Source: HGM04593 sp045630965
Lineage (GTDB): Bacteria > Bacteroidota > Bacteroidia > Bacteroidales > Bacteroidaceae
Reading direction: 5' to 3'
Length of the DNA stretch: 64,000 bases
Assembly (NCBI GenBank): GCA_045630965.1
Contig: JAZQTU010000012.1
Location: forward strand, 35,232 to 99,231
The translations under genes and the position numbers were made by a program. The notes beneath the pieces were generated by a model. It was not told the DNA's origin, ran no database searches, and saw nothing but the letters and a program-made list of their open reading frames with translations. Positions 52,308 through 60,373 of the stretch are shown one piece after another (position 1 is the stretch's first letter; the number at the start of each line of letters is the position of its first letter).

Positions 52308-54767
52308 ATGAAAAAACTATTTGTTGCAGCTCTTGCAGTGCTCGGTTTTGCTGCTTGTAGCAATGATGAAGTATTGGACGCACCACGTTCAAGCGCCATC
52401 ACATTCGACAACGCAATCATCGACAATGCAACTCGTGCAGCAGCTGCTGACCCAAGCACCGATTCTAACACAATCGAGAACTTCGAGGTTTGGGCATTCA
52501 TTGACAGATACACCGGTGTTGTATTCGAGGATGAGAATGTAGAGAAGAAGGGTAGCGCTTGGGTACATGAGAACGCTCAGTACTGGACACCTAACCACAC
52601 TTATTATTTTGCTGCTCTCTCTCCAATGGACAGCAAGAACGTAAACGACTTGACACTTGCTACAGACAAGGCAACTCTCGGTCTTGGTAGCTTTACCTTC
52701 ACCAACGAAGACGGTAGCGAGGACCTCCTCTACGCTAAGGAGCAGGTTGTAACAGGCGCTAACGTAAGCGGTGTACAGAACCCAGTTTCTTTGAAGTTCC
52801 AGCACCTTTTGTCAAAGGTTAAGTTCACTTTCAGCAACGGTTTCCCAACAAACAAGACTTCTGTTGTTGTAAGCGAAATCAAGATGTCAGCTCCAAAGAG
52901 CGCTACTATCGACCTTGCACAGGCTGACTACAGCAACGCATGGGTACTCGGTAACGAAAGCTTCAATCTTGAGTTCGGTGACCTCCTTGAGACATTGCAG
53001 GCAAAGGCTAAGGCAGAATCTGCATTGGAGCGTTTGACAATCCCTGCAAGCGCAGACCAGGTTTACGAAATCTCATTCAGAGTACAGTTGTACTACGGCG
53101 ACGTTCTTGCTCATGACGTAGTAAAGACATCAACCGTTTCAGGCATCGCTCTTGAGATGGGTAATGCATACAACTTCCAGGCTGAAATCACACCAGACAA
53201 CCTCGAGCTCCAGCCAATCGAGTTCGCTGTTTCTGTTGATAAGTGGATTCCAGAGAACGGCTATCACAACGAGGAGACTGTTGCTGGTGTGCCTGTAACA
53301 TCATCAGATGAACTTACATCTGCATTGAACAGTGGTGCAGAACGTGTAGTTCTGACATCTGCAGAATATACACTTCCAACCTCTCTTGGCGCTTCACAGA
53401 CAAAGATTAGCATCACAGGTAATGGTATCGAAAATACCACAGTTAATGGTGGTACAACAGCAAACAGCAATCATCCAGGTGTTTATGCATATGGCAAGCA
53501 CCTTGTTTTCAAGGACTTGACATATGTAACACCTAACAATGGTTATCAGGGTGGTTTCGGTCACGCAGCTTCAGTAACTTTCATCAACTGTAAGATTGTA
53601 GGTCAGTTCTACGCTCACAGCGGTGCTCCTCATACATTTACAGAGTGTATCATCGATCCTCTTACTGGCTACCTCTACACATACGCTTCAGACTGTGTGT
53701 TTGAGGGTTGTACCTTTGAATCATCAGAGGGTAAGGCATTGCAGGTTTACGAGGATGCTGCAAATGGAGAGAACACAGTTGTAATCAAGGACTGTACTTT
53801 CAAGGCTGCTAAGGTAGCTTACACATGGGACAACAAGCCTGTAACACCTATCGATATCAACTCAAACGGTGCAATATTCAACGTAACAGTAGAGAACTGC
53901 ACAGCTACAGGTTATGGTGTCGGCATGAACAGTAACAGCGACTTGTGGAACATTAAGAACAACGCACAGTGCGTAAACTTGACTGTTGACGGCGAAATGT
54001 TCTCTATTGAGGGTTACGGCATTGTAAACGGTTACTATGCAATTGGCAATACTTACACTGTATTGACAGCTGCCGGTTTCCGTGAGGTTGCAACAACAGT
54101 ACTCGCAGACGGTAACAATAACGTTACAATTGAGTTGGCAAATGACATCGACCTTGCTGGTATCGAATGGCCTGCAGTAGCGACAAAAGCAGCGTTTGTT
54201 CTCGATGGTAAGGGTCACTCAATAAAGAACCTCACAGCATCAGCTGTTGAGGACCATGGTTTCTACAGCACAGCATTGTTCACATCTACACGTAAGGCTA
54301 CTGTAATCAAGAACCTTGTTGTAGAGAATGCTACTGTAACAGGTAAGGGCGGAGACAACTCACACGGTGCCGTTTTGGTCGCTTGTAACTACAACTCATT
54401 GTCAATTGAGGGTGTAACTGTAAAGAACTCTACAGTAAGCAACTGTGACCGCACAGCAGGTTTGGTTACATATCTTTACTTCACAAATGCAACAGTAAAG
54501 GATTGCGTTGTTGAAGGTTGTACAATCAACTCAATCGGTACTGCAGGTGCAGTTCTTGGTATGAACAACAGTCATAACTTCACAATGACAGGTTGCCGTG
54601 TTGATAATACAACAGTATCTTCTTCAGAAGGCAACAACAAGGCTGGTATCCTTATCGGTACATGGCAGAAGGCCGGAACACTCACAAGCGAGGGTAACAC
54701 CACCAGTTCTTCAAAGGCAATCAACGCCGGTGTAGAAACAAACAACGAAATAGGTCGTCAGGTATAA
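52308..54767 (+). CDS. Fimbrillin-family lipoprotein with C-terminal beta-helix (5)
   Basis: An 819-residue lipoprotein (AACSNDE, Cys17) with Arg43 in NATRAAAA. The fimbrillin domain (about 45-315) closely matches the first protein (VLDAPRS near 23, FQHLLSKVKFTF, IDLAQADYS), with identical DNA stretches. From about 325 the beta-helix differs: ITGNGIENTTVNGGT, VTFINCKIVG, VFEGCTFESS, VVIKDCTFKA, then a second block (IELANDIDLAG, FVLDGKGHSIKNL, KNLVVENATVTG). The C-terminal part resembles the GLUG/beta-helix repeats of surface adhesins. Same N-terminal module, different helix: module shuffling. Confidence 0.82.
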   Translation: MKKLFVAALAVLGFAACSNDEVLDAPRSSAITFDNAIIDNATRAAAADPSTDSNTIENFEVWAFIDRYTGVVFEDENVEKKGSAWVHENAQYWTPNHTYYFAALSPMDSKNVNDLTLATDKATLGLGSFTFTNEDGSEDLLYAKEQVVTGANVSGVQNPVSLKFQHLLSKVKFTFSNGFPTNKTSVVVSEIKMSAPKSATIDLAQADYSNAWVLGNESFNLEFGDLLETLQAKAKAESALERLTIPASADQVYEISFRVQLYYGDVLAHDVVKTSTVSGIALEMGNAYNFQAEITPDNLELQPIEFAVSVDKWIPENGYHNEETVAGVPVTSSDELTSALNSGAERVVLTSAEYTLPTSLGASQTKISITGNGIENTTVNGGTTANSNHPGVYAYGKHLVFKDLTYVTPNNGYQGGFGHAASVTFINCKIVGQFYAHSGAPHTFTECIIDPLTGYLYTYASDCVFEGCTFESSEGKALQVYEDAANGENTVVIKDCTFKAAKVAYTWDNKPVTPIDINSNGAIFNVTVENCTATGYGVGMNSNSDLWNIKNNAQCVNLTVDGEMFSIEGYGIVNGYYAIGNTYTVLTAAGFREVATTVLADGNNNVTIELANDIDLAGIEWPAVATKAAFVLDGKGHSIKNLTASAVEDHGFYSTALFTSTRKATVIKNLVVENATVTGKGGDNSHGAVLVACNYNSLSIEGVTVKNSTVSNCDRTAGLVTYLYFTNATVKDCVVEGCTINSIGTAGAVLGMNNSHNFTMTGCRVDNTTVSSSEGNNKAGILIGTWQKAGTLTSEGNTTSSSKAINAGVETNNEIGRQV

Positions 54768-54780
54768 TAATTACAACCTA

Positions 54781-54818
54781 TAGGGTATAAGGGGTTGAAT
54801 GTCCCCTTATACTCACAA
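54781..54818. repeat. 38-bp intergenic hairpin repeat, copy 2
   Basis: Identical to 48201-48238, again just after the stop of a beta-helix fimbrillin. Confidence 0.85.
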
Positions 54819-54859
54819 AAAACGTAGGGGTGGGGTCGGCCCGCCCAAAGATAAAGAAT

Positions 54860-55777
54860 ATGAAATTGAAAAAGTTTGGATTGATAATAGGAGCTTTGAT
54901 GCTTGCATTGGGGCTGCAGTCGTGTCAGGAGAACGATGGTCCCGACACAAAGCAGTATCCTATCCTGTTCGGCTATTACCAGAGCCGTGCTGCAGCTGAC
55001 ATAACCGACTTGTGCGAAGACGGTTTCAAGGTATATGCCTACTTCAAAGGTAACGCCGGCAGTGCTACCTTTGAAAAGGATGTTGAGTACCGTCAGAACG
55101 ATGAGGTGTGGGCATACACAAACCTTGAATACTGGGTTCCGGGAGTGAACTACTGGTTCACAGCGTTCTATCCCAAGGCGCCAACCTCTGCCACTGTGAC
55201 AATTGACAACAGCAATTCAACTCAGGCTTTTAAGATTGAGGACCTCAATATCAGCGCTCAGGAGGATATTATGGTTGCCAAGGAGTATTGTGAGGTTGGT
55301 ACAGGAGCACTCTTTCCACAAGCGGGCAATGTGGTTAGCTTCAAGTTTGAGCACCTGCTTGCTTGCGTGGTCATTGAGATGAAGTCGGCTATCGACAATG
55401 TGACCATTAATAATGTAACCATCAACAACATTGCCGACCACGGTACATACAGCAATGGCGCGTGGAGCTCAAGCAACCGTGGCAGCGCTACAATTGAATC
55501 GGATGTTACACTTTCCAAGGGCGCTGACCATGCCGACGTTACCAAGGGCGGTATCCTTGTTATCCCAGAGGCTACCGGCACACAGGAACTCGAGATTGAG
55601 GCTTCGAACGGCAAGACATACCGAGCTAATTTCCCAGCCGGTACATGGAGTAAGGGTAACAAATATACATACACTGTAGAAATAAAGCAGAACGACATTA
55701 TTTTCAAGGATTTGACTGCCGACAATGTTCAGGATTGGGACAGTGAGAGTGCAACCGGTTCTGTCATAATTAAGTAA
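54860..55777 (+). CDS. Fimbrillin-family lipoprotein (6)
   Basis: A 305-residue lipoprotein (LQSCQEN, Cys22) with Arg43 in YQSRAAAD, 21 residues after the Cys. The fimbrillin features are weaker but present: YWVPGVNYWFTAFYP and FKFEHLLACVVIEM. I chose the ATG at 54860, where the signal peptide MKLKKFGLIIGALMLALGL begins; the upstream ATG at 54830 lies in the repeat spacer. Codon use is less biased than in proteins 1-5. Probably a minor subunit. The next gene starts 5 bp after its stop. Confidence 0.78.
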   Translation: MKLKKFGLIIGALMLALGLQSCQENDGPDTKQYPILFGYYQSRAAADITDLCEDGFKVYAYFKGNAGSATFEKDVEYRQNDEVWAYTNLEYWVPGVNYWFTAFYPKAPTSATVTIDNSNSTQAFKIEDLNISAQEDIMVAKEYCEVGTGALFPQAGNVVSFKFEHLLACVVIEMKSAIDNVTINNVTINNIADHGTYSNGAWSSSNRGSATIESDVTLSKGADHADVTKGGILVIPEATGTQELEIEASNGKTYRANFPAGTWSKGNKYTYTVEIKQNDIIFKDLTADNVQDWDSESATGSVIIK

Positions 55778-55782
55778 CGACG

Positions 55783-56994
55783 ATGAAAAGAATAGAATAT
55801 ATACTACTTTCGGCAATGCTCCTTTTCGCTTCGTGCGAGAACACGCAACTGCCCGATGACCTGCCTATCTCTTACGGATATATGCAGTTCTCAACCGCTG
55901 TCTCTACGCGTGCGCAGCTGGCAACTGACATGAAGGAGAAGGAATATGGTGTTTTGGCCTATAAGTTCTCACCTACATCAAACTGGGACGGTGCAAAGTC
56001 TTTGACCACTCCTAACCTCTTCTACAACGAGAAGGTTACATGTGGTGCCAATGGAGTATGTACCTATGACAATATGAAGCAGTGGGAGAACAACAACTAT
56101 GCATTCTTTTCATATTACCCCTACAACGGCAACGGCATAACATTAAGTTCCCAAGATAAGACCAACACTCCTGAACTCACATATACCTACGGCTGGTTGG
56201 ACCCGGGAAGTGCAGATTGGTACAGTAACGGTGTCATTAAGGCATACTACCCGAATGTGCCTATCTTTGACTTGATGACTGCCGAGGATGTGAACACGAA
56301 CGGTAGCGGTGACGGACGTGTCAACTTCAACTTCAAGCACCGCTTGTGTGCACTTGAGATTCTTGCCAACAACTATAACGAGAATATCTACGTGTATGAG
56401 AAGAATGCTGACGGCACTCCCAAACTCGACTCCAACGGCAAGAAGATATATGTGCTTGATGCTGACGGCAATAAGATAATCGATACAACAGTTGAGGGCG
56501 CAAATGCCCGCCAGAAGATAACAAACCTTAAGCTCACCCTTACAGGCTTGAAAAATAAATCTATGACCATTCCATTGTCAATGCGTGACGGAGAGGCTGC
56601 TCCTGAATATACCGCCGGTGATGTAGGTGCACCTACATTCCAGATATCGGATAATACATTGGAGATTCCTGCATTCAACGAGGTAACCTCGGACGGGCGC
56701 GGCGGTGGTGTTGCAACCTCTGTATCGCAGTTGGCAAGTACAACCGGAGGCTACATCATGCTTATACCACAGGCCGGTTCAAACGAAGGTATACATGGTG
56801 TGCTCGATTGGACAGAACTTGCATACTTTGACGGTGATGAGGATGGTGTGAACAATGAGTTTACCTCAACAATTGACTTTGAACCGGGAAGGCTCTATCA
56901 GGTATATATCAACTTCGTTGGTTCGGGTATTACCATTACCCTTATCGAGGCCGGTACCTGGGACAATCTGGATATTGAACACCGATTTGAATAA
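55783..56994 (+). CDS. Fimbrillin-family lipoprotein (7)
   Basis: A 403-residue lipoprotein (FASCENT, Cys18) with Arg43 in VSTRAQLA. Fimbrillin-type core: NNNYAFFSYYPYNG near 106 and FNFKHRLCALEIL near 186. It has an inserted loop at about 205-235 rich in Asp/Lys/Asn (YEKNADGTPKLDSNGKK). Located between fimbrillin 6 and the DUF4906-type gene, 5 and 8 bp from its neighbours, it probably acts as an accessory or adaptor subunit. Confidence 0.78.
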   Translation: MKRIEYILLSAMLLFASCENTQLPDDLPISYGYMQFSTAVSTRAQLATDMKEKEYGVLAYKFSPTSNWDGAKSLTTPNLFYNEKVTCGANGVCTYDNMKQWENNNYAFFSYYPYNGNGITLSSQDKTNTPELTYTYGWLDPGSADWYSNGVIKAYYPNVPIFDLMTAEDVNTNGSGDGRVNFNFKHRLCALEILANNYNENIYVYEKNADGTPKLDSNGKKIYVLDADGNKIIDTTVEGANARQKITNLKLTLTGLKNKSMTIPLSMRDGEAAPEYTAGDVGAPTFQISDNTLEIPAFNEVTSDGRGGGVATSVSQLASTTGGYIMLIPQAGSNEGIHGVLDWTELAYFDGDEDGVNNEFTSTIDFEPGRLYQVYINFVGSGITITLIEAGTWDNLDIEHRFE

Positions 56995-57002
56995 TTGAGA
57001 AT

Positions 57003-60000
57003 ATGAAACGATACAATATACTTCTTTCATTTTTGCTTGTCGTTCTTGCTTCGTGTACTAATGACAGGTTCGACTTCGGAGGCAACAACGCTTCCGTAAG
57101 AGACGGTTTGCACATTATCGGTGCAGTGGAGGACTTCGATATAAAGAACGTGGGCACACGTGCCGACGGCGAGGAGATTGCCGACTCATATATTTCGGAG
57201 ATGACCATGTTCGTGTTCAAGCCTAACGGCGACCTTATACAGGGATACAGAAACAGAACTGTTGTTATACAGGACGATGACGAAGTACCTACAACGGTTA
57301 CCTTCGATGATGCCGACAAGTGCACCAGCGCCATTAACATTCAAAAGGGTAACCCAACCTTCCTCATCGATACCAAGAAGGGTTACTTTGCCAGCCTCGA
57401 CGGTAACGACGAGCGTATGATTTACTATGACAACGGTACAGGTAATACCAACGCAACCGGACTCGACCAGTGTAGTATATACATTGTTGCCAATGCATGG
57501 CATCAGCTCGAGGGCAAGCTTAATGATATTAAGAGACTTGACGACCTCAAGGCTGTTGTGCTTGATATTGACAATACACTCGACATGCCAAAGAATGCGA
57601 ACGGACAGTACCGTGGCTTCCCAATGATTGGTACACACATTGCACAGGTGACATTTGACCTTAGCCAAGGTGGCTCGAACGCTCACTCTGTGGCGACAAT
57701 TCCTTTGAAGAAGCTCTTCTCAAAGGTGCGCTTCACCATTCAGGTCAATGCCGACCAGGTGGTGTCGGGACAGATACCTAAGTTCCAGATTGAGAAGGCT
57801 GAGGTGTTCAACGTACCTACAAAGGCTAAACTTGGACGTGACTTGGACGCTAACGGAAAGCCCGAGTATGGTGACGACTCAGACTCAGATTACATCACAG
57901 AACTTGCCGGCGGCTCGCTGAGCAATGATAATGTTTCAACATATTATCAGTATCCTTTCGGTAACGGTGTGGGTGCTCAGGCATTTGAGATTACCAACTT
58001 TAAGGATGGCAAGACAACTGTAAGACACAACGAGAGTGACGACCAGACCAGTGACATCATCGAGTTCAGTTTCTATGTTCCCGAGCACAAGGTAACACCA
58101 AACCCCATAACATATCCCACAAATTTGCCTACAAACCTCAAGCAGTACTACAAGCCAAAGGGCGTTGGAGTGGTGAGGAACGGTGACGGTACAACCAATG
58201 CATCCAAGATTGCAACATTTGTACGTATCCACGGTGTATATACCGACCACAACGGACAGATAAAGGACGTAAGATACGATATCTACCTTGGTCAGAACAA
58301 CTACGACGACTTTACAATCAAGCGCAACCAGTTGCTCAACAACAAACTCATCATCATGGGCTTGACCAACTACCACGATGCGTACGGTGATGTAGAGGGC
58401 AATATCTCAATTGACCATCGTGTGGATGTAGACAACAAGGGATTCAACCTTTCAATGGAGCGTACAGCTATCCTCGACTCACACTTTGAGGTGCGTCCGC
58501 TGGATATTGAACTTGCACCAGGTTCATCAATGACCGTGAAGATTCCACAGGAGTACCAGAACTGGATTGCCATGGAGAGCGATGCAAGGGCACGTGAAAC
58601 CAAGGATGGAAACACATACGTGAACACATCATCTCCCCGCAAAGGTGTTCGTAAATACTTCACCACAGACCTTGTAAGCGAGTTGAACAATGCAAACAAA
58701 GGTGAGATTACTGTAAAGCACAGCGGCGCAAACGCACAAGCTACCGAAATTCACCGTCTGTGGTTCTACGTTGACGAGAATGTCAATGTGTATGACCAGT
58801 TGTTGGGAACGGATGAAATAACAAGTTCGCCCAATGGTAATGGTGCATACACTGTAGACGGTGAAAAGATGTACCGTAACGGTAAAGTACAATTCTACCA
58901 TGCTGCAAGTGGTGACCCTGACCTTACAGCCGGCCCTAACGTCTCAATCAACTTCCAGCAATGGAACCTCTGGCGCGTTTGGAACAGCTCAAGAACCCGT
59001 TACTACGACATCGAGTGCGAAGAGGAATACCTGAACAACTACGCCTCTGACCAAATCTACGGCGATACAAAAGACGGTATGGCGTATGGCTTGGAGAATG
59101 TACAGTTGTCAAGTAAATACCCTTCATTGGTTGTAAAACAGAATGTATCTGGTTGGTTTGCTGGAATTATTGAAGGACTTAAGGAGTATTTTGGTGGCGA
59201 ATCAATGGCTGACCTTGCAAATACTGTCTTTACTGATGCTGATACTGATATTAATTATGATTTCTATCTATCAAGAGACATGACCACAATTATGGAGGGT
59301 GTAAGTGGTAATACTAGTGATATTACTAATAAACTGACACAAAGAGATTATTCTGGTCTTGAAATGAATAAGGATATTGCTCAAGTTCTTAAGGATACTT
59401 ATTCATCTCATCAGACAGGAACTAACCTTGATGCCACAATTGATAAGTTGATATTGACAGAGGATCCAAAATCAGCTTTTGCTTATTGTTATAACAAGAA
59501 TAAACGTAATAGTGACGGTTCTGTAAATGTTGATGATATCAAGTGGTTCCTTCCTGCTATTGATGAGATAGAGGAAATTGCTGCTGGTGCGTATGTGGAA
59601 TTTGACTCAGTATTCCAGAATAAAAAGTATTGGTCATGCCAGCCTTCTTATGAACTTAGAGCCATGAACTTGTCAATAATCAGAAATAGACTTATAGGTG
59701 GTCAAAGTAATGAAGGGTCTCTAACTGGAAATTATTTTATAGATGATGTGAACCGTGCGCGTGCAACGTCGGTGGTAGTAACAAAAGTGAATGGAGAGAG
59801 TCAGGTAAATACAATAGGTAGTGCAACTCCACGAAAATCTGGAACACAAAAAGGACAAGCTGTATTTAATTGGACCGGTACTGACTATATCGAAAACCAG
59901 TCTAAGTTGACAACTTTTGATATAGCAAGTCCGGCTATAAGCGAGAGTGATTTTAATACAACAGAGACACTTGGTAATATGTTGCGAACTACAGAGAACC

Positions 60001-60035
60001 GCATCCGTGCCGTTTACCGCTCAGGAACAAAATAA
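57003..60035 (+). CDS. DUF4906-type lipoprotein, candidate fimbrial tip adhesin
   Basis: A 1010-residue lipoprotein (LASCTND, Cys18) with Arg53 in VGTRADG. The first about 700 residues look like the large minor-fimbrillin/DUF4906 proteins that end Bacteroidales fimbrial operons (IPLKKLFSKVRFTIQV near 237 is the fimbrillin-like core). The last part (KWFLPAIDEIEEI, YWSCQPSYELRAM) resembles a C-terminal ligand-binding domain. Codons from about 59135 to 59990 are clearly more A/T-ended and use AGA for Arg, unlike the rest, so the 3' part looks exchanged. It is the last gene of the operon, followed by a strong terminator. Confidence 0.75.
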   Translation: MKRYNILLSFLLVVLASCTNDRFDFGGNNASVRDGLHIIGAVEDFDIKNVGTRADGEEIADSYISEMTMFVFKPNGDLIQGYRNRTVVIQDDDEVPTTVTFDDADKCTSAINIQKGNPTFLIDTKKGYFASLDGNDERMIYYDNGTGNTNATGLDQCSIYIVANAWHQLEGKLNDIKRLDDLKAVVLDIDNTLDMPKNANGQYRGFPMIGTHIAQVTFDLSQGGSNAHSVATIPLKKLFSKVRFTIQVNADQVVSGQIPKFQIEKAEVFNVPTKAKLGRDLDANGKPEYGDDSDSDYITELAGGSLSNDNVSTYYQYPFGNGVGAQAFEITNFKDGKTTVRHNESDDQTSDIIEFSFYVPEHKVTPNPITYPTNLPTNLKQYYKPKGVGVVRNGDGTTNASKIATFVRIHGVYTDHNGQIKDVRYDIYLGQNNYDDFTIKRNQLLNNKLIIMGLTNYHDAYGDVEGNISIDHRVDVDNKGFNLSMERTAILDSHFEVRPLDIELAPGSSMTVKIPQEYQNWIAMESDARARETKDGNTYVNTSSPRKGVRKYFTTDLVSELNNANKGEITVKHSGANAQATEIHRLWFYVDENVNVYDQLLGTDEITSSPNGNGAYTVDGEKMYRNGKVQFYHAASGDPDLTAGPNVSINFQQWNLWRVWNSSRTRYYDIECEEEYLNNYASDQIYGDTKDGMAYGLENVQLSSKYPSLVVKQNVSGWFAGIIEGLKEYFGGESMADLANTVFTDADTDINYDFYLSRDMTTIMEGVSGNTSDITNKLTQRDYSGLEMNKDIAQVLKDTYSSHQTGTNLDATIDKLILTEDPKSAFAYCYNKNKRNSDGSVNVDDIKWFLPAIDEIEEIAAGAYVEFDSVFQNKKYWSCQPSYELRAMNLSIIRNRLIGGQSNEGSLTGNYFIDDVNRARATSVVVTKVNGESQVNTIGSATPRKSGTQKGQAVFNWTGTDYIENQSKLTTFDIASPAISESDFNTTETLGNMLRTTENRIRAVYRSGTK

Positions 60036-60059
60036 ATTCATAAAACTATAAATTTCCAG

Positions 60060-60098
60060 CCTCTGCAATGGTTTTTAAGCCATTGCAGAGGTTTTTTT
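60060..60098 (+). terminator. Terminator of the fimbrial operon
   Basis: CCTCTGCAATGG pairs perfectly with CCATTGCAGAGG around an 8-base loop, then seven T residues. Confidence 0.93.
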
Positions 60099-60108
60099 AT
60101 GCCCATGG

Positions 60109-60145
60109 CCTCACCCTAGCCTTCTCCGTGATGAGAGGGGATTTC
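60109..60145. repeat. Degenerate remnant of the double-hairpin repeat
   Basis: CCTCACCCTAGCCTTCTCC followed by GAGAGGGGAT resembles parts of copies A and B but lacks the first hairpin. Weak match. Confidence 0.35.
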
Positions 60146-60265
60146 TTTTTATTTTGCCTTCTGGGCTCCCTCTTTGTTAAGGTTTTTTATGATTGTTTTT
60201 GGCAATTTTGCAATAAAAATGGAAAAATCGTTGACAAAATGTTTTTCTCTTTGATGAATAAACGT

Positions 60266-60326
60266 TATATTTGCCAACTCGATGCGCTGCGGGTGCGGGT
60301 GTTCATCCCAATCGCAGGCCGGCATC
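60266..60326 (+). promoter_or_regulatory. Promoter -7 element and GC-rich stem-loop leader of the giant surface protein gene
   Basis: TATATTTG (60266-60273) fits TAnnTTTG; the -33 box is unclear. The leader then folds: GATGC (60281-60285) pairs with GCATC (60322-60326) and CTGCG (60287-60291) with CGCAG (60313-60317). The rest of the 338-bp gap between the operon terminator and the ATG holds a degenerate repeat and A/T-rich sequence, but no gene. Confidence 0.5.
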
Positions 60327-60373
60327 TCAAAAACAAAAACAATTAATTTTTTATAAACTTAAATTAAACTTCT

